Positions 39,523 to 49,261 of a stretch of DNA of 64,000 nucleotides are shown piece by piece (the first letter of the stretch is position 1; each line of letters starts with the position of its first letter). A program made the translations under genes and the position numbers. Below the pieces are notes generated by a model. It saw only the letters and a program-made list of their open reading frames with translations, had not been told where the DNA came from and did not search any database. The stretch is from Streptomyces composti (GTDB lineage Bacteria; Actinomycetota; Actinomycetes; Streptomycetales; Streptomycetaceae): NCBI RefSeq assembly GCF_012034205.1, contig NZ_JAATEM010000026.1, positions 59,560 to 123,559 of the forward strand, written 5' to 3'.

Positions 39523-40647
39523 TCAGCCGAGCAGCGAGGAGAACTCCACGTGCTCCAGGCCGTGCGCCTCGGCGACCTCCTTGTAAACCACCTTGCCGTC
39601 ATGGGTGTTGAGGCCCTTGGCGAGCGCCGGGTCGCGGCGCAGCGCCTCCACCCAGCCGCGGTTGGCGAGTTCGACGATGTACGGCAGCGTCGCGTTGGTC
39701 AGCGCGTAGGTCGAGGTGTTGGGCACCGCGCCGGGCATGTTGGCCACGCAGTAGAAGACCGACTCGTGCACCTTGAAGGTCGGCTCGGCGTGCGTGGTGG
39801 GGCGGGAGTCCTCGAAGCAGCCGCCCTGGTCGATCGCGATGTCGACAAGGACACTTCCGGGCTTCATCCGGGAGACCAGGTCGTTGCTGACCAGCTTCGG
39901 GGCCTTGGCGCCGGGCACCAGCACGGCGCCGATCACCAGGTCGGCCTCCAGACAGGCCTTCTCCAGCTCGAAGGCGTTGGAGACCACGGTCTGGATCTTC
40001 GAGCCGAAGATCCGGTCGGCCTCCTTGAGCTTGTTGATGTCCTTGTCCAGCAGGGTCACGTGGAAGCCGAGGCCGATGGCGATCTGCGCGGCGTTCCAGC
40101 CGGAGACGCCGCCGCCGATGACCACGGCGCGGCCGGCCAGCACGCCGGGGACGCCGCCGGGCAGCACACCGCGGCCGCCGTGGGCGCGCATCAGGTGGTA
40201 GGCGCCGACCTGGGCGGAGAGCCGGCCCGCGACCTCGGACATGGGGGCGAGCAGCGGCAGCGAGCGGTTGGGCAGCTCGACCGTCTCGTAGGCGATGGCG
40301 GTGGTGCCGGACTCCAGCAGGGCGTCCGTGCACTCCTTGGACGCGGCCAGGTGCAGGTAGGTGAAGAGGGTCTGGTCCTTGCGGAGGCGGTGGTACTCCT
40401 CCGCGATGGGCTCCTTGACCTTCAGCAGCAGGTCGGCGGCCTCCCACACCTCGTCGGCGGTGTCCAGGATCTGCCCGCCCGCGGCGATGTACTCGGCGTC
40501 CGGGATGGACGAGCCGACGCCGGCGCCACGCTCGATGACGACCTGGTGGCCGTTGCGCACCAGCTCGTGCACACCGGCGGGGGTGATGGCCACCCGGAAC
40601 TCGTTGTTCTTGACCTCGCGGGGGATGCCGACCTTCACGTCGATCAC
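39523..40647 (-). CDS. ald: L-alanine dehydrogenase
   Basis: 374 residues. N-terminal KVGIPREVKNNEFRVAITPAG (substrate Arg/Lys), catalytic His/Asp region YLHLAASKECTDAL, NAD-binding VVIGGGVSGWNAAQIAIGLG (about 170), DIAIDQGGCFEDSRPTTHAEPTF (about 268-290) and NMPGAVPNTSTYALTNATLP. It reversibly deaminates alanine to pyruvate and ammonia with NAD+, and is linked to carbon/nitrogen shifts and hypoxia in actinobacteria. GTG start with AAGGA just upstream. Monocistronic, with a strong terminator. The adjoining AfsR-like NB-ARC/TPR gene is on the same strand but separated by 170 bp. Confidence 0.95.
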   Translation of the reverse strand: MIDVKVGIPREVKNNEFRVAITPAGVHELVRNGHQVVIERGAGVGSSIPDAEYIAAGGQILDTADEVWEAADLLLKVKEPIAEEYHRLRKDQTLFTYLHLAASKECTDALLESGTTAIAYETVELPNRSLPLLAPMSEVAGRLSAQVGAYHLMRAHGGRGVLPGGVPGVLAGRAVVIGGGVSGWNAAQIAIGLGFHVTLLDKDINKLKEADRIFGSKIQTVVSNAFELEKACLEADLVIGAVLVPGAKAPKLVSNDLVSRMKPGSVLVDIAIDQGGCFEDSRPTTHAEPTFKVHESVFYCVANMPGAVPNTSTYALTNATLPYIVELANRGWVEALRRDPALAKGLNTHDGKVVYKEVAEAHGLEHVEFSSLLG

Positions 40648-40819
40648 GGTCCTTGGATCGGAGGGTAAGGGGTATTACTACACATACCCGGGCATGCGAG
40701 GGCACACCGGGAGAGACCGCAGGAGAACGTGCGGCAGAGCCAGTCTAATGAAGGCGTTCCCGCTGTCTAGCCTTTCATTGCACCAATCTTCTGCGGATGC
40801 GCTACGGATTTCGCAGGCG

Positions 40820-42835
40820 TTAGCTCACTGTGTCGGCCTGTGTCGGCTCTGCGCCGTCCGCGCCGCCTTCCCCGGCATCCGCGGCCTCCTCCTCCAGCAT
40901 CCGCTCGGCCGTGCCCCGGTGCAGCGCGGCGGAGGCCGGATCGCCCAGGCGGCCGTAGGTGTCGGCGAGCCTGAGGTGCAGCGCCGCCTGCAGCCGGGCG
41001 TCCCCGGCCCGGCGCGCCCACTCCACGGCCTCCCGGCAGGTGCGCAGCGACTCCTCGAACCGGCCCGCGTACTCCTGCACCCGCGCCAGCTCGCTCAACG
41101 CCCGCGCCCGGGCGGCGACATCGCCGCACTTGCGGTAGCCGGCCACGGCGGCGCGCCAGTTGCGCTGCGCCTCGCCGTAGCGCCCCGCATAGGTGTGGGC
41201 AGCGGCGATCCGGCCGTAGAGGCGGGCGGCGTCCGCGCGCTCGTCCCGGGCGAGCCGCTCGGTCAGGGCCCGGCCGAACCAGTCGGCGGCCCGGTCGTAG
41301 TCGCCCAGTTCCAGATGGGCGCCGCCCACGGATTCCATCGCCCGGCCGGTCGCGTACGGGTCGTCCGCCCGCCGTGCGGCGTCCAGCGCGGCCCGGTAGC
41401 GCGCCAGCGCGTCGGTGGTGCGACCTGTGCGGGCGTCCAGGTCGCCGAGGTTCAGCAGCGCCGCCGCACGCTCCCTGGGCAGCCTGCGGCGGTCCGCCAC
41501 GTCCAGGACCAGGGAGTGCAGCCCGTACAGGTCGCTCGCGGCGGCCTGGGTGCCGAAGTGGGCGACCAGGGCCCGCACCAGCTGCGACAGCAGGCGGCGG
41601 GCCAGGGTGTCCAGCTCCCCGTCGGCCACCGCGAGCCGGGCGGAGGCGAGCAGGGCGGGGCGGAAGGCGCGCAGCCAGTCGGCGGCGGCCCTCGGGTGCG
41701 GGAAGCGCAGCGGGCGCGGCAGGCCCTCGAGCTTCTCGCGCGCCCGAGCACTGTCGGTCTCGGTCACGGCCCGGCACGACTGCAGCAGCCGGACGGTCCG
41801 CTCGAGCATGCGGGCGCGGGCCAGCTGCAGCTCGCCGGGGCGCTCATGGGTGTCGGCGAGGGCGCGCAGCAGGGGGTGCAGGCAGCCCGGCACCTGGTAC
41901 TGGGGCAGCTCGGACGGGACCCGGCGGAGCAGGCCGAGGGCGGCGAAGTCGTCGAGCGTGGCGCGGGCGCTGTCCAGCGAACAGCCGGCGAGGGCGGAGG
42001 CGGTGTGCGGATCGGCGTATCCGGCCGGGGCCAGGCTGAGCAGGCGCAGGGTGCGGGCGGCGGAGGCGGGCAGGCCCGCGTGCACCAGCCGGAACACGCG
42101 GGCGAGGGGCGGGCCCTCGTCGGGGTCGGCGTGCAGCTGCTTGGCGAGGTCGGCGACGGCGGCCTTGGGCCGGGCGGCGAGCCAGCCGCCGGCCAGCACG
42201 AGCGCGGCCGGCTGGCCCTGGCACTGCTCGGCCAGCGCCTCGGCCGAGCGGGGGTCCACGGTGATGCGCACCGAGCCGGCCGCCTGGCTCAGCAGTTCGA
42301 CGGCGGACTTGGTGTCCAGCCCGCCCAGGATGCAGGGCCGCACGTCGCTGATCCCGGTCAGCGGCCCCTCGGAGACGGCGACGGCCAGGCAGTCGGGGCT
42401 GTCCGGCAGCAGCGCGTCCACCTGCTCGGCGTCGGCGGCGTCGTCCAGCAGCAGCACCGCACGGCGCCCGCCGAGCGCGGCTCTGAGCGCCTCGCTCAGC
42501 TCGTCCTCGGCGGCGCCCGCGGGCGCGGACACGCCCAGCTCGTCCAGCATCTGCCGGGCGGCACGGGCGACGGGGACGGGGGTGCCGTCGGGCTCGCTCA
42601 GCCGGACGCCGAGGACCCCGTCGGGGTAGCGCTCGGCGACCTGGCGGACGAGTTCCCCGGCCAGAGTGGTCCGGCCGGATCCGGGGCGGCCGGCGATCAG
42701 CAGCACCCGCGCGCGGGGCGCCTTGCGTCCCGAGAGGGTGTCGAGACCCGCGCGCTCGATGTCCGCGCGCAGCTCCTTCAACTCCCGTGTACGGCCCAGG
42801 AACCGGGCTTCCGTGTCCACCACCTGATCCGTCAC
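40820..42835 (-). CDS. NB-ARC-type NTPase with TPR repeats (AfsR-like without DNA-binding domain)
   Basis: About 671 residues. NB-ARC start FLGRTRELKELRADIERA, P-loop AGRPGSGRTTLAGELVRQV (about 47-66) with Arg in place of the Walker A Lys, hhhhDD RAVLLLDDAADAEQVDALL, and GQPAALVLAGGWLA (GLPLAL-like). A winged-helix-like region follows (about 255-330), then several TPR units from about 430 to 650 (ALLNLGDLDARTGRTTDALA; MESVGGAHLELGDYDRAADW; YGRIAAAHTYAGRYGEAQRN). It is a STAND-class signalling ATPase, probably a protein-interaction switch. GTG 42835 is chosen (GGGAG eight bases upstream); GTG 42844 is also possible. No partner regulator is adjacent. Confidence 0.78.
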   Translation of the reverse strand: MTDQVVDTEARFLGRTRELKELRADIERAGLDTLSGRKAPRARVLLIAGRPGSGRTTLAGELVRQVAERYPDGVLGVRLSEPDGTPVPVARAARQMLDELGVSAPAGAAEDELSEALRAALGGRRAVLLLDDAADAEQVDALLPDSPDCLAVAVSEGPLTGISDVRPCILGGLDTKSAVELLSQAAGSVRITVDPRSAEALAEQCQGQPAALVLAGGWLAARPKAAVADLAKQLHADPDEGPPLARVFRLVHAGLPASAARTLRLLSLAPAGYADPHTASALAGCSLDSARATLDDFAALGLLRRVPSELPQYQVPGCLHPLLRALADTHERPGELQLARARMLERTVRLLQSCRAVTETDSARAREKLEGLPRPLRFPHPRAAADWLRAFRPALLASARLAVADGELDTLARRLLSQLVRALVAHFGTQAAASDLYGLHSLVLDVADRRRLPRERAAALLNLGDLDARTGRTTDALARYRAALDAARRADDPYATGRAMESVGGAHLELGDYDRAADWFGRALTERLARDERADAARLYGRIAAAHTYAGRYGEAQRNWRAAVAGYRKCGDVAARARALSELARVQEYAGRFEESLRTCREAVEWARRAGDARLQAALHLRLADTYGRLGDPASAALHRGTAERMLEEEAADAGEGGADGAEPTQADTVS

Positions 42836-42972
42836 GGGCCACACTCCCGTCCCACCGTGAGCCGTCAGCGAGAGCGTAGTTCACCTCGCACGACGCCCCG
42901 GTGGGACCACGGCGGCCGGGTCCCCCGATCGGATCAGCGGATGGTCACACGAGTTGCGCAGCGCGCACCCGG

Positions 42973-43599
42973 CTACGCCTCGAAAGGCCGGGCAGGCCAC
43001 GGCGCCAGCGCCGGGCGCAGCGCGTCCAGGCCGTCCCCGGTGCGCGCGGCGACCAGCGACAGCACGCCGACCACCAGGCAGTTGTTGTGCAGGTCCCCGG
43101 CCAGTACGCCCCGCACCAGCTCGTCCACCGGCACCCGGGCCAGCTCCATGTCGGCCTCCTCGTCCTCGACCTGGAACCGCTCCCCCTCGGCCTCGGACAG
43201 CCCGCGGGCGAGGAAGATGCGCACCGCCTCGTCGCAGCCGCCCGGCGTGGTGTAGACGTCGGTCAGCACCCGCCAGTCCTCGGCCTTGACGTGCGCCTCC
43301 TCGTACAGCTCCCGCTGCGCCGCGTGCAGCGGGTTCTCGCCGGGCACGTCCAGCAGCCCCGCCGGGATCTCCCACAGCTTCTGCCGCACCGGGTGCCGGT
43401 ACTGCCGCAGCACCACCACGCGGTCCTGGTCGTCCAGGGCGAGCACGGCCACCGAGCCCGGGTGCACCTGGTAGTCGCGGTGCACCACGGTCCCGTCCGG
43501 CATGACCACGTCGTCGGTGCGCACGGAGGTCTTGTTGCCCACGAACGGGGTGTCCGTCGCCCGGATCTCCCACTCCTCCGGCGTGTCCTTGATCGTCAT
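42973..43599 (-). CDS. Nudix hydrolase, ADP-ribose pyrophosphatase type
   Basis: 208 residues. An N-terminal beta domain (EWEIRATDTPFVGNKTSVRT; VVHRDYQVHPGSVAVLALDD) and QYRHPVRQKLWEIPAGLLD precede the Nudix helix GENPLHAAQRELYEEAHV, where His replaces the usual Gly after EE; TTPGGCDEAVRIFLAR and EDEEADMELARVPVDELV follow, as in ADP-ribose pyrophosphatases. It cleaves ADP-ribose to AMP and ribose-5-phosphate, clearing free ADP-ribose. ATG 43599 is chosen over upstream starts in a repeat-rich leader. Downstream of pyrG, as in mycobacteria. Confidence 0.87.
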   Translation of the reverse strand: MTIKDTPEEWEIRATDTPFVGNKTSVRTDDVVMPDGTVVHRDYQVHPGSVAVLALDDQDRVVVLRQYRHPVRQKLWEIPAGLLDVPGENPLHAAQRELYEEAHVKAEDWRVLTDVYTTPGGCDEAVRIFLARGLSEAEGERFQVEDEEADMELARVPVDELVRGVLAGDLHNNCLVVGVLSLVAARTGDGLDALRPALAPWPARPFEA

Positions 43600-43677
43600 G
43601 CCAGTTCGTCGCCTTCCCTGCGTGTCAGTCGTCGGGCGGGGCCCGTGAATCGGTGAGCCCGGGAGACCGGGAGAACC

Positions 43678-43719
43678 CCGGAGAACCCGGAGGCATCTAC
43701 GGAAACCGGAGAACCCGGA
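43678..43719. repeat. Direct repeat in the leader of the Nudix gene
   Basis: CCGGAGAACCCGGA occurs at 43678-43691 and 43706-43719, 28 bp apart, with a third degenerate copy just before (GGGAGAACCCCGG). It lies between pyrG and the Nudix gene. Confidence 0.6.
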
Positions 43720-43728
43720 AAAGCGGGA

Positions 43729-43763
43729 CCGGGGCGCTCGCTCTTTGAAGGTTCGCGCCCCGG
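43729..43763 (-). terminator. Terminator-like stem after pyrG
   Basis: CCGGGGCGC and GCGCCCCGG (9 bp) flank a 17-nt loop, 20 bp after the pyrG stop on the minus strand. Confidence 0.6.
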
Positions 43764-43782
43764 CCACCGTACAACTGGTGTG

Positions 43783-45432
<1,650 letters not shown>

Positions 45433-45894
45433 GGCCAAGAGGGGGCTCCCGTGGTCGCGGTCTGTGGGTGCGGTTCCGGGGTCCTATCGCCCACCGGTCC
45501 ACGGGCTACCAGCGTATCAGCGCCTCGGGGCGGTGGCTCCCGGCCACGCTCCGCGCACGGGCCGGTACGGACGGGCGACCGCACACGGCTCCCTCACTCC
45601 TTGCTCACTCGTTCGGCGGACTCGCATTGTCCGGAGGGGCACACAGATCATCTACGTGCGTCGTATCCTGCTCGGACACTCGCTGCCGAGCCCGGCCGGC
45701 CGAACGGCACCACCCCCGCCCGTCACACCGGAACAACGAGAGCTCGTCAGTTCGTTGAGCGACAATTAGTGCTTTGCCCCCGCGGCTGAGTGACTGCTGT
45801 GTTTGACCGTTCAACGAGGTATCCGAAAAACCCCTTGACCGCACTAGCGACAACCCCCCTGCGGGGTGACGTGGCCGTTCGACTGGAGTTGCAC
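45433..45894. other. Divergent intergenic region pyrG / GH15
   Basis: About 460 bp. Toward pyrG a minus-strand TACGCT (-10-like) lies near 45511-45516. Toward GH15, GGAG six bases before GTG 45895 is the ribosome site, and a small CCCC/GGGG hairpin lies at about 45855-45866. No gene is supported; an in-frame ATG-like start at 45790 for GH15 looks too far upstream. Confidence 0.5.
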
Positions 45895-47697
45895 GTGGCC
45901 GGGCGTATCGAAGACTACGCACTCATCGGAGACATGCAGACCGCCGCACTGGTCTGCCGGGACGGCACGGTGGACTGGCTGTGCCTGCCCCGCTTCGACT
46001 CGCACGCCATCTTCGCCGGCCTGCTGGGCAACGAGGAGCACGGCTTCTGGCGCCTCGGCCCCGCCCACGCCTCCGACCAGCAGCCGCCCGCCGCGGCCCG
46101 GCGCAGCTACCGCGGCGACTCGCTCATCCTGGAGTCCGAGTGGGACACCCCGCGCGGCACGGTCCGCGTGACGGATTTCATGCCGCCGCGTGACGGCGCG
46201 CCGCAGCTCATCCGGATCGTGGAGGGCATCTCCGGCCGGGTCCCGATGCGCTCCGCGCTGCGGATGCGGTTCTCCTACGGCCGGATCGTGCCGTGGGTGC
46301 ACAAGCACGAGGGGCGCACGGTCGCCGTGGCGGGCCCGGACTCGGTGTGGTTCGACACCGAGGCCGAGACCTACGGCAAGTCGCTGACCACCTACTCGGA
46401 CTTCACCGTCTCGCCGGGCGACCGCATCACCTTCACCGTCTCCTGGCAGCCCTCGCACAAGGAGCCGCCGCCGCTGCCGGAGCCCGAGCAGTCGCTGGAG
46501 GCCACCGAGGACTTCTGGCGTGAGTGGGTGGAGCACTGCACCTACCACGGCCCCTACCGCGAGGCCGTGGTGCGCTCGCTGATCACGCTGAAGGCGCTGA
46601 CGTACGCCCCGACCGGCGGCATCGTCGCCGCGCCCACCACCTCTCTGCCGGAGGACATCGGCGGCGTGCGCAACTGGGACTACCGCTACACCTGGCTGCG
46701 GGACGCGGCGATCACCCTGTCCTCGCTGCTGCGCACCGGCTACCGCGAGGAGGCCCGCGCCTGGCGCGAGTGGCTGCTGCGCGCGGTCGCCGGCGACCCG
46801 GAGAACCTGCAGATCATGTACGGCATCGCCGGTGAGCGCGAGCTCGGCGAGGCGGAGCTGGACTGGCTGCCCGGCTACGAGAACTCCAGCCCGGTCCGGG
46901 TGGGCAACGGGGCCGCCTCCCAGCTCCAGCTGGACGTGTACGGCGAGGTCACCGAGGCGCTGCACCTGGCGCACATGACCGGCCTGGCACGCAACGACTA
47001 CGCCTCGCTGCTGCAGCTGAAGCTGATCCGCTACCTGGAGAAGCACTGGCAGGAGCCGGACGAGGGCATCTGGGAGGTGCGCGGCCCGCGCCGCCACTTC
47101 GTGCACTCCAAGGTGATGGCCTGGGTGGCGGTCGACCGCACCATCAAGCTGATCGAGTCCGGTGACGCGGACGGCCCGCTGGAGCACTGGAAGGAACTGC
47201 GCGACGACATCCACCGGGACGTCTGCGAGAAGGGCTACGACAGGGAGCGCAACACCTTCACCCAGTCCTACGGCTCCAAGGAGCTGGACGCCTCGCTGCT
47301 GCTGATCCCGCAGGTGGGCTTCCTGCCGCCGGACGACAAGCGGGTGATCGGCACCGTGGAGGCCATCCAGCGGGAGCTGTCCACGCCGGACGGGTTCATC
47401 CTGCGCTACCCCACCGAGGGCCGGGACCAGGGCGTGGACGGCCTGCCGGGCGACGAGGGGGCGTTCCTCGCCTGCTCGTTCTGGATGGCCGACGATCTGG
47501 CGATGATCGGCCGGGTGGACGAGGCCCGCAAGCTCTTCGAGAAGCTGCTCGCCCTGCGCAACGACCTCGGTCTGCTCGCTGAGGAGTGGGACCCGCGGCT
47601 GCAGCGCCAGGTGGGCAACTTCCCGCAGGCGTTCAGCCACGTGCCGCTCATCGACACCGCGCTGCGACTCACCGCGTCGGGGGCGTACGGAGGCTGA
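45895..47697 (+). CDS. Glycoside hydrolase family 15 protein (glucoamylase/trehalase-like)
   Basis: 600 residues. An N-terminal beta-sandwich (IEDYALIGDMQTAALVCRDG; VDWLCLPRFDSHAIFAGLLG) and an (alpha/alpha)6 barrel with GGVRNWDYRYTWLRDAAITL (about 257-276), GNGAASQLQLDVYGEV, the acid Glu region near EEWDPRLQRQVGNFPQAFSH (about 562) and the terminal LIDTALRL. There is no signal peptide, so it is cytoplasmic; this group includes actinobacterial alpha,alpha-trehalases and glucan glucohydrolases. GTG 45895 is chosen from GGAG and the conserved start. A small terminator follows. Confidence 0.88.
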   Translation: MAGRIEDYALIGDMQTAALVCRDGTVDWLCLPRFDSHAIFAGLLGNEEHGFWRLGPAHASDQQPPAAARRSYRGDSLILESEWDTPRGTVRVTDFMPPRDGAPQLIRIVEGISGRVPMRSALRMRFSYGRIVPWVHKHEGRTVAVAGPDSVWFDTEAETYGKSLTTYSDFTVSPGDRITFTVSWQPSHKEPPPLPEPEQSLEATEDFWREWVEHCTYHGPYREAVVRSLITLKALTYAPTGGIVAAPTTSLPEDIGGVRNWDYRYTWLRDAAITLSSLLRTGYREEARAWREWLLRAVAGDPENLQIMYGIAGERELGEAELDWLPGYENSSPVRVGNGAASQLQLDVYGEVTEALHLAHMTGLARNDYASLLQLKLIRYLEKHWQEPDEGIWEVRGPRRHFVHSKVMAWVAVDRTIKLIESGDADGPLEHWKELRDDIHRDVCEKGYDRERNTFTQSYGSKELDASLLLIPQVGFLPPDDKRVIGTVEAIQRELSTPDGFILRYPTEGRDQGVDGLPGDEGAFLACSFWMADDLAMIGRVDEARKLFEKLLALRNDLGLLAEEWDPRLQRQVGNFPQAFSHVPLIDTALRLTASGAYGG

Positions 47698-47704
47698 GAC
47701 GCCG

Positions 47705-47725
47705 GCCCGGCGCACGCCGCCGGGC
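47705..47725 (+). terminator. Terminator-like stem after GH15 gene
   Basis: GCCCGGCG and CGCCGGGC (8 bp) close the 5-nt loop CACGC, 7 bp after the stop. Confidence 0.6.
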
Positions 47726-47811
47726 TCCGCAGGAAGCCGTGGCCGCACCCGCTTAGTCTGAGAACAGACAACCGCCTGGGGATTGTGCCCCTTGCCCGAA
47801 AGGGGGCGGCC

Positions 47812-49194
47812 ATGGCCACCCGAGCGACGGCCGGCGCGGCGGTGTCCGCGCTGCGCGAGGATCTCACCGGTGATGTGCTCACTCCCGGTGACCCGGGCTA
47901 CGACGACGCCCGGACCGTGTTCAATGCGATGATCGATCGGCGGCCCGCGGTGATCACCCAGTGCGCCGACGAGGACGACGTGGTGCGGGCCGTCCGGTTC
48001 GCCAGGGAGCAGAACCTGCCCGTCGCGGTTCGCGGCGGGGGGCACAGCGTGGCGGGGCAGGCCATGAACGACGGCGGGCTCGTGGTCGACCTGCGCCGGA
48101 TGCACCGGGTCACCGTCGACCCGGCGGCCGAGGCGGTGCGGGTCGGCGGCGGGGCCACGATGAGCCATCTGGACCGGGCCACCGAGCCGTACCGCCTGGC
48201 GACGACCGGCGGCCGGGCGTCCACCACCGGCGTCGGCGGCTTCGTGCTCGGCGGCGGCAGCGGCTGGCTCGACCGGTGCTTCGGTCTCGCCGTGGACAAC
48301 CTGCTCGGCGTCGAGCTGGTCACCGCCGACGGCCGCAAGGTGCACGCGAACGCCGACGAGAACCCCGAGCTGTTCTGGGGCCTGCACGGCGGCGGCGGCA
48401 ACTTCGGCATCGCCACCGCGATCACCCTGAGGCTGCACGAGCTGCCGGACTTCGCCATCGCCCTGCTGCTGTACCTGCCGGAGCACGGCCGGGAGGTCAC
48501 CCGCACCTTCCGCGACGTGATCGAGACAGGCCCCGACGAGGCGAGCGGCGCCGTGCTCTACTTCCCCGCCCCGCCCGAGGAGTTCATCCCGCCGCATCTG
48601 GTCGGCAGCCTGCTGTGCGCGGCGCTGCTGACGTACGCGGGCGCCGAGGCGGACATGCGCAAGATCGCCGAGCCGCTGCTCGCGCTGCCGCACGAGGCGG
48701 AGATCGTCGGCGCCATGCCGTACGCCGACGTGCAGTGCATGATCGACGACCCGTGGGGGATGCGGAACTACTGGACGGCGGAGTACCTGACCGGGCTGCC
48801 CGAGGAGCTGATCGACGTGTTCAGCTCCCGCGCCGAGCGGCTGCCGCTGGGCACCGGCACCCAGCACGCGCTGTTCCCGCAGGGCGGCGCGATCGCCTCC
48901 GGGCCCGCCGAGTACCCGGTGCCCTACCGGGACGCGCCCTGGGGCATGCACCCGTTCGCCATCTGGGAGAGCCCGGACGACGACGAACGGTGCATCGACT
49001 GGGTGCGCGAGTGCCGCACCGATGTGCGACCGTGGAGCACCGGGGCGGTCTACCTCAACTTCATCGGCGACGAGGGCGCCGACCGGGTGGCGGCCGGTCT
49101 CGGCCGGGAGAACGCCCGGCGGCTGGCCGGGCTGAAACGCACCTGGGACCCGGACAACGTGTTCCGCTTCAACCACAACATCCGGCCCGCGTGA
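47812..49194 (+). CDS. FAD-linked oxidoreductase (BBE-like, PCMH fold)
   Basis: 460 residues. FAD-binding PCMH domain: VRAVRFAREQNLPVAVRGGG followed by HSVAGQAMNDGGLVVDL (the His of GGGHS is the usual covalent flavin site), GGRASTTGVGGFVLGGGSGW, and NPELFWGLHGGGGNFGIATA. The C-terminal BBE segment is YLNFIGDEGADRVAAGLG ... NVFRFNHNIRP. It oxidises sugars or small alcohols/phenolics; substrate unknown. No second (Cys) flavin anchor is evident. ATG 47812 follows AAAGGGGGC. The PucR regulator begins 66 bp later with its own promoter. Confidence 0.88.
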   Translation: MATRATAGAAVSALREDLTGDVLTPGDPGYDDARTVFNAMIDRRPAVITQCADEDDVVRAVRFAREQNLPVAVRGGGHSVAGQAMNDGGLVVDLRRMHRVTVDPAAEAVRVGGGATMSHLDRATEPYRLATTGGRASTTGVGGFVLGGGSGWLDRCFGLAVDNLLGVELVTADGRKVHANADENPELFWGLHGGGGNFGIATAITLRLHELPDFAIALLLYLPEHGREVTRTFRDVIETGPDEASGAVLYFPAPPEEFIPPHLVGSLLCAALLTYAGAEADMRKIAEPLLALPHEAEIVGAMPYADVQCMIDDPWGMRNYWTAEYLTGLPEELIDVFSSRAERLPLGTGTQHALFPQGGAIASGPAEYPVPYRDAPWGMHPFAIWESPDDDERCIDWVRECRTDVRPWSTGAVYLNFIGDEGADRVAAGLGRENARRLAGLKRTWDPDNVFRFNHNIRPA

Positions 49195-49247
49195 GCCCGG
49201 CACCCGACGACGGGACCGGAGAGGTGCCCGGGGGTCGCCGGCGCGGG

Positions 49248-49261
49248 TAGCGTCCGGGTCA
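49248..49261 (+). promoter_or_regulatory. -10 element giving a leaderless start
   Basis: TAGCGT at 49248-49253, then 7 nt, then ATG 49261 of the PucR-type gene. No ribosome site. Confidence 0.6.
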
